Source: JAAZNV01 sp049297375 (GTDB taxonomy: Bacteria; Patescibacteriota; WWE3; UBA101185; UBA10185). From it: a stretch of 11,859 nucleotides of DNA. Shown one piece after another: positions 6,046 through 11,496 of the stretch. The stretch spans positions 1 through 11,859 of the forward strand of contig JBAQUF010000030.1 of the NCBI GenBank assembly GCA_049297375.1, written 5' to 3'. The notes beneath the pieces were generated by a model. It did not search any database. It had not been told where the DNA came from and saw only the letters and a list, made by a program, of their open reading frames with translations. The stretch's first letter is position 1. Every line of letters starts with the position of its first letter. The translations under genes and the position numbers were made by a program.

Positions 6046-6623
6046 TGGTTGGTGATATTAATTTAATCCCACAGGAAGAAGTATTTGTTCAAAAAAAGAC
6101 TAAAGCTGTAAAAACAAGCACTTATGTTGCCTTAGGTGTGCTGGTTCTATCAGGACTTATATCGTTATATCTTTTTTTAGCTATTAAGAATATTAAGGAT
6201 CAAATTACTGTAGTGGATGCAGATATAAATTCTTTAAGAAGCCAAATCTCTAGTCTTAACCAAGTAGAAATATCTGCTAGAAACTTAGATAAGAAGTTTA
6301 GTATTCTTCAAACTCTCTTTAAAGAAAGACCAAGATACTCACTTCTTTTAGAAGAATTAAAAAGCAGGAATCCAGATGAACTTTTAGTTGAAAGCATGGA
6401 CGTTAAAACCGGTCAAGTAACCTTGTCAGGTGTTGCTAGCAACTATATTGCAATTGCTAGTTTTATTAACAATTTAATGGATAAAGATTTTGAAGGTGGC
6501 AATCCTCTTCTTAAAGATGTTTTTACTTCAGTTACCTTAAATTCTGTTAGCCTTGAAAAGTCTACTAACCAAGTTAAGTTTTTTATTGTAGTTAATTTTG
6601 ATGAAAGCAAACTTAAGAAATGA
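6045..6623 (+). CDS. pilN: type IV pilus platform protein PilN
   Basis: A 192-residue bitopic membrane protein. Residues 5-9 are INLIP, the conserved PilN tail that fits into PilM. A Lys-rich stretch (18-23) is followed by one membrane helix (about 26-47), a helical coiled-coil segment (about 48-85) and a C-terminal alpha/beta domain outside the membrane. PilN pairs with PilO to form the alignment platform of the pilus machine. The Shine-Dalgarno lies within pilM, and its stop overlaps the pilO start by four bases (ATGA). Length is normal for the family. Confidence 0.93.
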   Translation: MVGDINLIPQEEVFVQKKTKAVKTSTYVALGVLVLSGLISLYLFLAIKNIKDQITVVDADINSLRSQISSLNQVEISARNLDKKFSILQTLFKERPRYSLLLEELKSRNPDELLVESMDVKTGQVTLSGVASNYIAIASFINNLMDKDFEGGNPLLKDVFTSVTLNSVSLEKSTNQVKFFIVVNFDESKLKK

Positions 6624-7447
6624 AGCCTGAGGAAAAGAAAGCAAAAGACATTAGTATAGATATAGAAAAGATAAAAAAGGCACTTCTTAACTTTGTTGTT
6701 CCTTTAGTAGCCTCTGCAGTTACACTTTTTCTTTTTGTTATTGTTATATACCCATCATTAAGAAAATTACCTGAACTTAAGTTAGATTTATCTAGAAAAG
6801 TAAATATGAAGCAAACTTTAAATACAAAACTCCAAAGATTAAATAGGCTTGTGGACTTCAAAACCGTTGTTGATGAAGACTCTGCTTTAGTAAATAGGGT
6901 TCTTGTTTCAGAAGAAGAAGTTCCAAGACTTTTAGATCAGGTAAATCAAATAGCTACAGACTCAGGTATGTCTGTGACAAGACTTAGCTACTCCTATGGA
7001 AGTACCGGTACATCTGATAAGACACAAAAAGCTTCATATAGTATTGTGTCTGTATCCTTAGGAGCAGATGCTAACTATGATCAAATTATTCTTCTGATGC
7101 AGTCGGTTGAAAAAGCTGCAAGATTTGTATCAATTCCAAACTTTAGGTATTCTGCTGGAACTTCGTCAACTGGGGATAGAAAGTTAACTGCAAGTTTTTC
7201 ACTTGATTCCCCTTATCTTTTTGTTCAGTCAAATGCTGTAACTGATGAACCAATTGATCTTGATATATCAAGTCAAAAGTTTGCTGATTTTATTAATATG
7301 GTAAAAGAACTTAAGTATTATGAATTTATTAATCCAAACATTGAAGTTGTAAAAGAAGAGCCTGAAGAAGAAGTTACAGAAGAAGAAACTGCAAGTGAAA
7401 ATCCAACTGAAACACAAACAAGCAGTACTGAACCAGCAGCTCAGTAA
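6620..7447 (+). CDS. pilO: type IV pilus platform protein PilO with acidic tail
   Basis: A 275-residue bitopic membrane protein: charged cytoplasmic N-terminus, membrane helix (about 22-44), helical stalk (about 45-90) and an extracytoplasmic domain. In pilMNO operons the third gene is PilO, the partner of PilN, and the layout and four-base overlap with pilN fit. The C-terminal 35 residues or so are an acidic, Thr/Ser-rich tail (EEPEEEVTEEE and on), probably disordered and outside the usual PilO domain. No pilP follows; the next gene is convergent trmD, one base away. PilP needs an outer-membrane secretin as partner, so its absence fits a cell without an outer membrane. Confidence 0.88.
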   Translation: MKPEEKKAKDISIDIEKIKKALLNFVVPLVASAVTLFLFVIVIYPSLRKLPELKLDLSRKVNMKQTLNTKLQRLNRLVDFKTVVDEDSALVNRVLVSEEEVPRLLDQVNQIATDSGMSVTRLSYSYGSTGTSDKTQKASYSIVSVSLGADANYDQIILLMQSVEKAARFVSIPNFRYSAGTSSTGDRKLTASFSLDSPYLFVQSNAVTDEPIDLDISSQKFADFINMVKELKYYEFINPNIEVVKEEPEEEVTEEETASENPTETQTSSTEPAAQ

Positions 7448-7448
7448 G

Positions 7449-8147
7449 TTATTTCTTTTTTGAGTTTTCTTTTCTCCACTTTTCTATTTCTGCGTGATTT
7501 CCACTCAAAAGAACACTAGGAACTTCTAATCCCATGAAATTTTCTGGTTTGGTGTATTGCTGATATTCAGCGTTAGTTTCATTATTAGAAAAAGATTCTA
7601 TTTCCGAAGCTTCTTTCTTTTCTAAAACTCCAGGTAGCAGTCTAGTTACACTTTCCATAACCACAAGTGCTGGAATTTCTCCACCGCTTAATACATAGTT
7701 TCCAATGGATACAACATCTGTGGCTATATTGTTTTCAACCCTAGCATCAATTCCTTCATACCTCCCGCATATTAGTGTAATTTGTGCGCACTTAGATAAT
7801 TCTCTAGCCTTTTCTTGATTATATATAGCACCCCTTGGGGATAAAACGACTATCTTGTGCCCATTGGAGAGAGATTTTTTCTCAGGATCTTTTATTTGCT
7901 TTTCCATGACTTCATTTCCATATATTTTCACTAACGCCTTATATATTGGTTCTATCATAATAATCATTCCCACTCCCCCGCCATATGTTGTATCATCTAC
8001 AGATCCATAATTGTTAACGGAAAAATCTCTTAGATTGATTAGATTATATTCAGCAATATTTTTTTCAATTGCCTTTTTAAATGGAAGACTTTTTAAATTT
8101 TCATTAAAAAGCTGAGGGAAAAGTGTAACTATATTGAATTTAATCAT
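7449..8147 (-). CDS. trmD: tRNA (guanine-N1-)-methyltransferase TrmD
   Basis: This SPOUT-fold enzyme methylates N1 of G37 in tRNAs reading CNN codons, using S-adenosylmethionine, and prevents frameshifting. At 232 residues it has the usual length. Motifs: YGGGVGM (55-61), LSPRG (102-106), CGRYEGIDARV (127-137) and SIGNYVLSGGEIPALV (147-162), which form the knotted AdoMet site, then EYQQYTKP (194-201) and VLLSGNHAEIEKWR (212-225). Arg169 matches the catalytic Arg154 of E. coli. The residue 15 further on, Asp169 in E. coli, is Glu184 here (SEIESF). Its start overlaps the khpA stop by four bases (ATGA). No rimM lies between rpsP and trmD. Confidence 0.97.
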   Translation of the reverse strand: MIKFNIVTLFPQLFNENLKSLPFKKAIEKNIAEYNLINLRDFSVNNYGSVDDTTYGGGVGMIIMIEPIYKALVKIYGNEVMEKQIKDPEKKSLSNGHKIVVLSPRGAIYNQEKARELSKCAQITLICGRYEGIDARVENNIATDVVSIGNYVLSGGEIPALVVMESVTRLLPGVLEKKEASEIESFSNNETNAEYQQYTKPENFMGLEVPSVLLSGNHAEIEKWRKENSKKK

Positions 8148-8380
8148 TTAACTTCTTCAAGAACTACTTGAATTCGAACATTATCTTTTATAGCTTTAGC
8201 TTTAGCTAAGTTTCTTAGTGCTTTTATTGTTTTTCCTTCTTTTCCAATAACAATACCCATATCTTCTTCGGAAACATGTATGGAGTATGTGTAAAAACCA
8301 TCATCTTGAATTTCAGTTACTTCAACTTCTTCTGGTTTGGATGCTATTTCTTTAATTAAGTATTCTAAAAATTCTTTCAT
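8144..8380 (-). CDS. khpA: KH-domain RNA-binding protein KhpA
   Basis: A 78-residue protein consisting almost wholly of one KH domain, with the GxxG loop at GKEG (46-49) inside MGIVIGKEGKTIKALRNLAK. KhpA proteins (YlqC in Bacillus) bind RNA, often with KhpB, and affect cell division and translation in several Gram-positive bacteria; the target here is unknown. The gene lies nine bases after rpsP and overlaps trmD by four bases, the same place it has in Firmicutes rpsP operons. No Shine-Dalgarno is evident. Confidence 0.93.
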   Translation of the reverse strand: MKEFLEYLIKEIASKPEEVEVTEIQDDGFYTYSIHVSEEDMGIVIGKEGKTIKALRNLAKAKAIKDNVRIQVVLEEVK

Positions 8381-8389
8381 GATATTTAC

Positions 8390-8767
8390 TTACTTAGTTT
8401 CTTCTTTCTTTTCTTCTGTAGGTATTTCTTCTTTTGCTTCTTCCTTGGTAGGTTTTGCAGCTTCTACAGTTTCCTTAGCCTTAGCCTCTTCCTTACTAGC
8501 CTTTATCTTCTTTGGTTCGTACTTCACATATTCATATTTACCTTCAATTAATTTCTTAACCGCTTCAGTTACTAAAGCTCCTGTTTTTGTCCATTTTTCA
8601 TACTTTTCTTTATTGTAGTTTAGTTCTTGAGGAGTTGTTGTTGGATTATAGTTCCCAATAATATCTACAAACCTCCCATTTCTTTTATCACGGGTATTAC
8701 TCACAACTATTTTATAAGCTGGTAAGTTTTTTCTTCCTGTTCTTGCTAATCTAATTGTTACTGACAT
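8390..8767 (-). CDS. rpsP: 30S ribosomal protein S16 with C-terminal extension
   Basis: Residues 1-80 are S16: a VTIRLARTGRKNLPAYKIVV start, RDKRNGRFVDIIGNYNP (26-42), and the LVTEAVKKLI helix (65-74). S16 binds 16S rRNA in the 5' domain and is needed for 30S assembly. The usual length is about 80-90 residues; this one has 125, the last ~45 being a low-complexity Lys/Glu/Ala/Thr tail that is probably disordered. A good promoter (8777-8805) places the transcript start only two or three bases before the ATG, and no Shine-Dalgarno is present. khpA follows after nine bases. Confidence 0.96.
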   Translation of the reverse strand: MSVTIRLARTGRKNLPAYKIVVSNTRDKRNGRFVDIIGNYNPTTTPQELNYNKEKYEKWTKTGALVTEAVKKLIEGKYEYVKYEPKKIKASKEEAKAKETVEAAKPTKEEAKEEIPTEEKKEETK

Positions 8768-8776
8768 AACTGGTTG

Positions 8777-8805
8777 ATTCTATCAGAAGGTATTTTAATT
8801 GTCCA
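8777..8805 (-). promoter_or_regulatory. sigma-70-type promoter of rpsP-khpA-trmD
   Basis: On the minus strand TGGACA (8800-8805) and TAGAAT (8777-8782) are 17 bases apart, with a TG one base before the -10 (extended -10). Each hexamer has one mismatch to consensus. The -10 ends nine bases before the ATG, so the transcript would be almost leaderless. GATAGAAT also occurs a second time at 8805-8812. Confidence 0.65.
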
Positions 8806-8819
8806 TTCTATCTTCTTAA

Positions 8820-9518
8820 CTACTTTAAGCTATGGATTTTCTCTAAAGCTTTTTCTGCAGCGTCTTGTTCAGCCTTCTGTTTGCTTTTTCCTTCTCCTTC
8901 TCCCCATAGATCTTTATCAAGATACACACCTACTTTAAAGGTTTTTTCATGATCTGGCCCCCATGAGTTAAGAATTTTATACAATGGTGTAACACCATAT
9001 CTATCTTGAGCTGATTCTTGGAACAAAGACTTTGCATCTTTATACTCCTCTTTATTTATCACATCTTCCATCTTATATAACAGTTCCTTTTCCACAAATT
9101 CCCTGCATACACCCAATCCTTCTTCTATGTATAAAGCTCCTAGAACAGCTTCAAATGTATTAGCTAGTATATATTCCCTATCTCTTCCTCCTGTTGCTTC
9201 CTCTCCATTTGATAACAAAAGCATATTTCCATAACCTAATCTTCTTGCTTCAGCTGCAATAGATGGTGTACATACAACAGAAGATCTAAAGTTGGTAAGA
9301 TCCCCTTCTGGTGATTTTTTATAGTGTTCATATAAGTACTCAGAAGATAAAAGCTGTAGTACAGCATCCCCAAGAAACTCTAATCTTTCATTTGATTCAT
9401 TTTTATACTCTGGGTGTTCATTTAAGTATGATCTGTGGGTAAATGCTATTTTAAATAGGTTTTCATCACTAAGTTCGGTCTTTAATATTTCTTTTACTTT
9501 ATTAAAATCAAAAGCCAT
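8820..9518 (-). CDS. rnc: ribonuclease III
   Basis: This double-strand-specific endoribonuclease processes rRNA precursors and regulatory RNA duplexes. Residues 1-150 are the catalytic domain with the signature NERLEFLGDAVL (43-54); residues from about 161 are the double-stranded-RNA-binding domain (DAKSLFQESAQ to KQKAEQDAAEKALEKI). Length, 232, is normal. Metal-site residues Glu44, Glu47, Asp51 and Glu123 match E. coli Glu38, Glu41, Asp45 and Glu117; the position of E. coli Asp114 is Asn120 here (ILANTFEAVLGALY). The order acpP then rnc is common in bacteria. The 68-base gap before it holds only a weak 4-bp hairpin and no convincing promoter. Confidence 0.95.
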   Translation of the reverse strand: MAFDFNKVKEILKTELSDENLFKIAFTHRSYLNEHPEYKNESNERLEFLGDAVLQLLSSEYLYEHYKKSPEGDLTNFRSSVVCTPSIAAEARRLGYGNMLLLSNGEEATGGRDREYILANTFEAVLGALYIEEGLGVCREFVEKELLYKMEDVINKEEYKDAKSLFQESAQDRYGVTPLYKILNSWGPDHEKTFKVGVYLDKDLWGEGEGKSKQKAEQDAAEKALEKIHSLK

Positions 9519-9586
9519 TTCTTTCTGGGATAAAATCGAAGGATCCTTGCTTAAAGAATACCTCGGCTTTCTCTCAGCCTAAATTA

Positions 9587-9820
9587 TTACTGTATATGCT
9601 CCTCCAAGGCATCTACTACATCTTGCACAGTTACAAAGCTGTCAGAATCTTCAATAAGATCAACATGGAATGTTTCTTCAAGCTCTTCTAGTATTTCCAT
9701 TAGTTCCATCTCCCCTACGTTTAAATCATCTTCAAAGTACGATTCAGTACTTATTTCAGATGGTTCTAACCCTGTTTTTTCTGCAATGACCTTCTTAACT
9801 TTTGGATAATAATCACTCAT
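9587..9820 (-). CDS. acpP: acyl-carrier-protein-like protein lacking the phosphopantetheine serine
   Basis: A 77-residue acidic protein with the ACP four-helix pattern: KVIAEKTGLEPSEI (10-23), FEDDL (29-33), LMEILEELEETFHVDL (40-55) and TVQDVVDALEEHIQ (64-77). ACP normally carries 4'-phosphopantetheine on the Ser of a GxDSL motif and shuttles acyl chains in lipid synthesis. Here that site reads NVGEMEL (34-40): Glu37 (codon GAG) stands in place of the serine, and Gly36 and Met38 in place of Asp and Leu. If so it cannot be modified. Position is the classical one next to rnc, four bases after nusB, with a weak AAGGA Shine-Dalgarno. I infer a protein-binding role rather than acyl transfer; the fold assignment is firm, the function is not. 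Confidence 0.85.
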   Translation of the reverse strand: MSDYYPKVKKVIAEKTGLEPSEISTESYFEDDLNVGEMELMEILEELEETFHVDLIEDSDSFVTVQDVVDALEEHIQ

Positions 9821-9824
9821 TTTA

Positions 9825-10298
9825 TTATTCCTTTTCTTCTTTAATTTTTTCCACTAAAATTTTATCTTTTTCTTCGGGCAGATACTTTTCTACTACTGCT
9901 CCCAATACTCCATTTACAAATTTATGTGATGTGTCATTTCCAAATTCTTTTGCAATTTCTACAGCCTCATCAATTGCTACCTTTGCTGGTGTCTTTTTAC
10001 CAAAAAGTATCTCAAATATGGCAATTCTTAGTATTACTAAATCAATTTTGGCTATTTTGTCAATAGGCCACTCTGGAGCACACTCTTCTATTATCTTATC
10101 TATTTCTACAGAATGTTTTTTAACTCCTTCTACAATAATCTTAGTAAGTTCATCATCGTAGTCTATTCCCTCAGATTCCAAGATTTCTGTGGATGTTAGC
10201 ACACATTTATCAATATTCGTTTCTGTAAAAAGCCATGAAAATATCGAGGATAAAGCAAGTTTACGAGATGTGTGCCTAGGATCTGTATCTGATTTCAT
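9825..10298 (-). CDS. nusB: transcription antitermination protein NusB
   Basis: A 157-residue all-helical protein. NusB with S10 (NusE) binds boxA RNA in antitermination of rRNA operons. Visible: an N-terminal basic RHTSRKLALSSIFSWLF helix, the KIDLVILRIAIFEILFG helix (84-100), AKVAIDEAVEIAKEFG (105-120) and the strongly conserved SHKFVNGVLG (124-133). The C-terminus is a short Lys/Glu tail. It starts nine bases after rpmF and ends four bases before the acpP-like gene, so the three are probably cotranscribed. The start ATG has no strong Shine-Dalgarno. Confidence 0.95.
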   Translation of the reverse strand: MKSDTDPRHTSRKLALSSIFSWLFTETNIDKCVLTSTEILESEGIDYDDELTKIIVEGVKKHSVEIDKIIEECAPEWPIDKIAKIDLVILRIAIFEILFGKKTPAKVAIDEAVEIAKEFGNDTSHKFVNGVLGAVVEKYLPEEKDKILVEKIKEEKE

Positions 10299-10307
10299 TT
10301 ATTTTAC

Positions 10308-10448
10308 TTAAATTTCAATTAATTCCTCAACATGAGGTCTTTTATAACCACCTTTGGTCTTAACTGCATTCACAACAACTCTTTTGTAGTGAGTGTTTCT
10401 TTTTCTTCTTACTCTACCTTTTGATGATCTTCTTTTTGGTACTGCCAT
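10308..10448 (-). CDS. rpmF: 50S ribosomal protein L32, short form
   Basis: A 46-residue, very basic protein starting MAVPKRRSSKGRVRRKRNTH, the conserved start of L32 (MAVPKRR.SK...R.R..H). The usual length is about 55-65 residues, and many L32 proteins have a C-terminal zinc ribbon with four cysteines; this one has no cysteine and ends with a short acidic tail (EELIEI). L32 is a small protein of the large subunit. The gene heads the rpmF-nusB-acpP group and lies downstream of a promoter-like sequence. An AAGGG is 17 bases before the ATG, too far for a normal Shine-Dalgarno. Confidence 0.9.
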   Translation of the reverse strand: MAVPKRRSSKGRVRRKRNTHYKRVVVNAVKTKGGYKRPHVEELIEI

Positions 10449-10471
10449 ATATTTTAATAATTATCCCTTAT

Positions 10472-10499
10472 ATTCTACCAACTATTTGAACGGAGTGAA
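10472..10499 (-). promoter_or_regulatory. candidate promoter of rpmF-nusB-acpP
   Basis: On the minus strand TTCACT (10494-10499) and TAGAAT (10472-10477) are 16 bases apart, with TG one base before the -10 (TGGTAGAAT). It gives a leader of about 16 bases. The preceding terminator isolates rpmF from the upstream gene, so a promoter is expected in this gap. Confidence 0.45.
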
Positions 10500-10528
10500 A
10501 TATACATATGAATATGGAATAAGTCAAC

Positions 10529-10566
10529 AAAAAACCGTCAAGAGGTGATAAATCACGTTGACGGTT
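10529..10566 (-). terminator. intrinsic terminator of the 81-residue gene
   Basis: On the minus strand AACCGTCAA (10566-10558) pairs perfectly with TTGACGGTT (10541-10533) and runs into six T (10534-10529). The loop contains a second small pairing (GTGA/TCAC, 10545-10556). It is the strongest terminator in the window and begins 22 bases after the stop of the 81-residue gene. Confidence 0.85.
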
Positions 10567-10588
10567 CTTAGCACGGGCGGGTTGTTTA

Positions 10589-10834
10589 TTAACTAAATTG
10601 TGCCACAACTTCTGGGACAACTTGGTTGTTAAACACATTCCGTACGATTGGGTGAGTTGGATCTGCACCCATTACGGTTGCAATAACACCCACAACATCA
10701 GAAGTTCTTATCAAAGATACTCGCTTCTCGTCCAGGCGGTAGTGCGGTACAACGGCTTTTCTTGATGCACCGTTCTGTGTTGCCACAACAACAAGACTTC
10801 CCCTTGGGCTTTTAGAAACACTTACACTACACAT
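10589..10834 (-). CDS. unrecognised 81-residue Val-rich protein
   Basis: I do not recognise this protein. It starts MCSVSVSKSPRG, has no membrane helix or signal peptide that I can see, and is unusually rich in valine (18 of 81) with basic residues spread through the first half (SRKAVV, EKRVSLIR). The alternating Val pattern suggests beta-strands. ATG 10834 is chosen because an AAGGAG Shine-Dalgarno (10845-10850) precedes it; extending to ATG 10900 would run through the promoter. The gene has its own promoter and a strong terminator and stands alone. Its coding part is about 45% GC by count, clearly above the roughly 30% of rsmD beside it, with codons such as CGC, CGG, TCG and GCG-type combinations that are scarce elsewhere. 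Horizontal gain or high expression are both possible. Confidence 0.8.
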   Translation of the reverse strand: MCSVSVSKSPRGSLVVVATQNGASRKAVVPHYRLDEKRVSLIRTSDVVGVIATVMGADPTHPIVRNVFNNQVVPEVVAQFS

Positions 10835-10844
10835 ACTATTTGCT

Positions 10845-10850
10845 CTCCTT
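10845..10850 (-). promoter_or_regulatory. Shine-Dalgarno of the 81-residue gene
   Basis: AAGGAG (minus strand) ends ten bases before ATG 10834. It decides the start against the in-frame ATG at 10900, which has none. Confidence 0.75.
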
Positions 10851-10870
10851 TTATTAGTATTGGTTCGTTG

Positions 10871-10900
10871 TTTATACCACAAATTGAGGTCGTTTGGCAA
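10871..10900 (-). promoter_or_regulatory. promoter of the 81-residue gene
   Basis: On the minus strand TTGCCA (10895-10900) and TATAAA (10871-10876) are 18 bases apart, with TG one base before the -10 (TGGTATAAA, extended -10). The start would be near 10864, giving a leader of about 30 bases that includes the Shine-Dalgarno. Confidence 0.65.
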
Positions 10901-10916
10901 GTGCTATAGGATTATA

Positions 10917-11495
10917 TTATAGGGTAAGAAGGGTAAAATAACTCTTTCCAAATTTTCTTTCATCAACAATCCTTAGATTAGTATCGGTTATCAAATCCTC
11001 TAAATTAAGATTATCTCCATGAAAAAAAACAATTATTCCATCTTCATTTAATACACTTTCTAAGTTGCTTACCAAATACTTATGTGTTATGTCTTTATAG
11101 AAGGGGTCAATAAATACGACGTCGTAATTTCTTGGTGCGTTTACTATAAATTTTAAAACATCTTTTCTTGTAAATTCTGCTCTCTCAACAAAACCACAAT
11201 TAACTAAGTTTTCTTCTATAACTTTAGTACTTTCATAATTGTCATCTACAAAATCACACCACTCTGCTCCCCTGCTTAACGCTTCAATTCCAAGATTTCC
11301 ACTTCCTGCATACAAATCAAGACACATAGCATTGTTTATTTTCTCTCCAAGAATAGAAAACAAAGAAGATTTTGCTATTTCTTGCACTGCTCTAAATCCT
11401 TCAATATCTGGAGCTTTAAGTCTTTTATTCTTTGCAGTTCCTGTAGTTATTCTAATTTCTTTTTGTTTTAAACTAATGTTTTCTTCTTTTTTCAT
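10917..11495 (-). CDS. rsmD: 16S rRNA (guanine966-N2)-methyltransferase RsmD
   Basis: A 192-residue class I AdoMet methyltransferase. It methylates G966 of 16S rRNA in the assembled 30S subunit. Motifs: RITTGTAKNKRLKAP (15-29), the N-terminal RsmD segment; motif I DLYAGSGNLGIEAL (60-73), AdoMet binding; and motif IV DPFY (130-133), where most RsmD proteins have DPPY or DPPF. The usual RPTT segment is FRAVQEIAKSSLFSIL (34-49). It starts one base after the recG stop, so the two are almost certainly coupled; recG-rsmD neighbours are common in bacteria. No Shine-Dalgarno is obvious. Confidence 0.93.
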   Translation of the reverse strand: MKKEENISLKQKEIRITTGTAKNKRLKAPDIEGFRAVQEIAKSSLFSILGEKINNAMCLDLYAGSGNLGIEALSRGAEWCDFVDDNYESTKVIEENLVNCGFVERAEFTRKDVLKFIVNAPRNYDVVFIDPFYKDITHKYLVSNLESVLNEDGIIVFFHGDNLNLEDLITDTNLRIVDERKFGKSYFTLLTL

Positions 11496-11496
11496 G

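Noticed and set aside
8337..8618. 93-residue plus-strand open frame with a hydrophobic centre
   Set aside because: Antisense of the Lys/Glu-rich S16 tail, which automatically reads as Phe/Ser/Leu-rich.
9537..9580. Short hairpin (GGCT/AGCC) and the AAGGATCCTT palindrome in the acpP-rnc gap
   Set aside because: Only four pairs in the stem and no T-run; the palindrome is short enough to arise by chance. No convincing promoter or terminator.
9802..10161. 119-residue plus-strand open frame
   Set aside because: Antisense of nusB; no start signal or recognisable domain.
10533..10566. The hairpin as a terminator for plus-strand transcription or a tRNA-like element
   Set aside because: On the plus strand no T-run follows, and there is no cloverleaf; the T6 tail exists only in minus-strand direction.
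10468..10668. 66-residue minus-strand open frame
   Set aside because: It runs through the terminator hairpin and overlaps the end of the 81-residue gene in another frame, with no start signal.
10589..10900. A 103-residue version of the small GC-rich gene starting at ATG 10900
   Set aside because: The extra 22 codons overlap the promoter hexamers, and the AAGGAG before ATG 10834 supports the 81-residue form.
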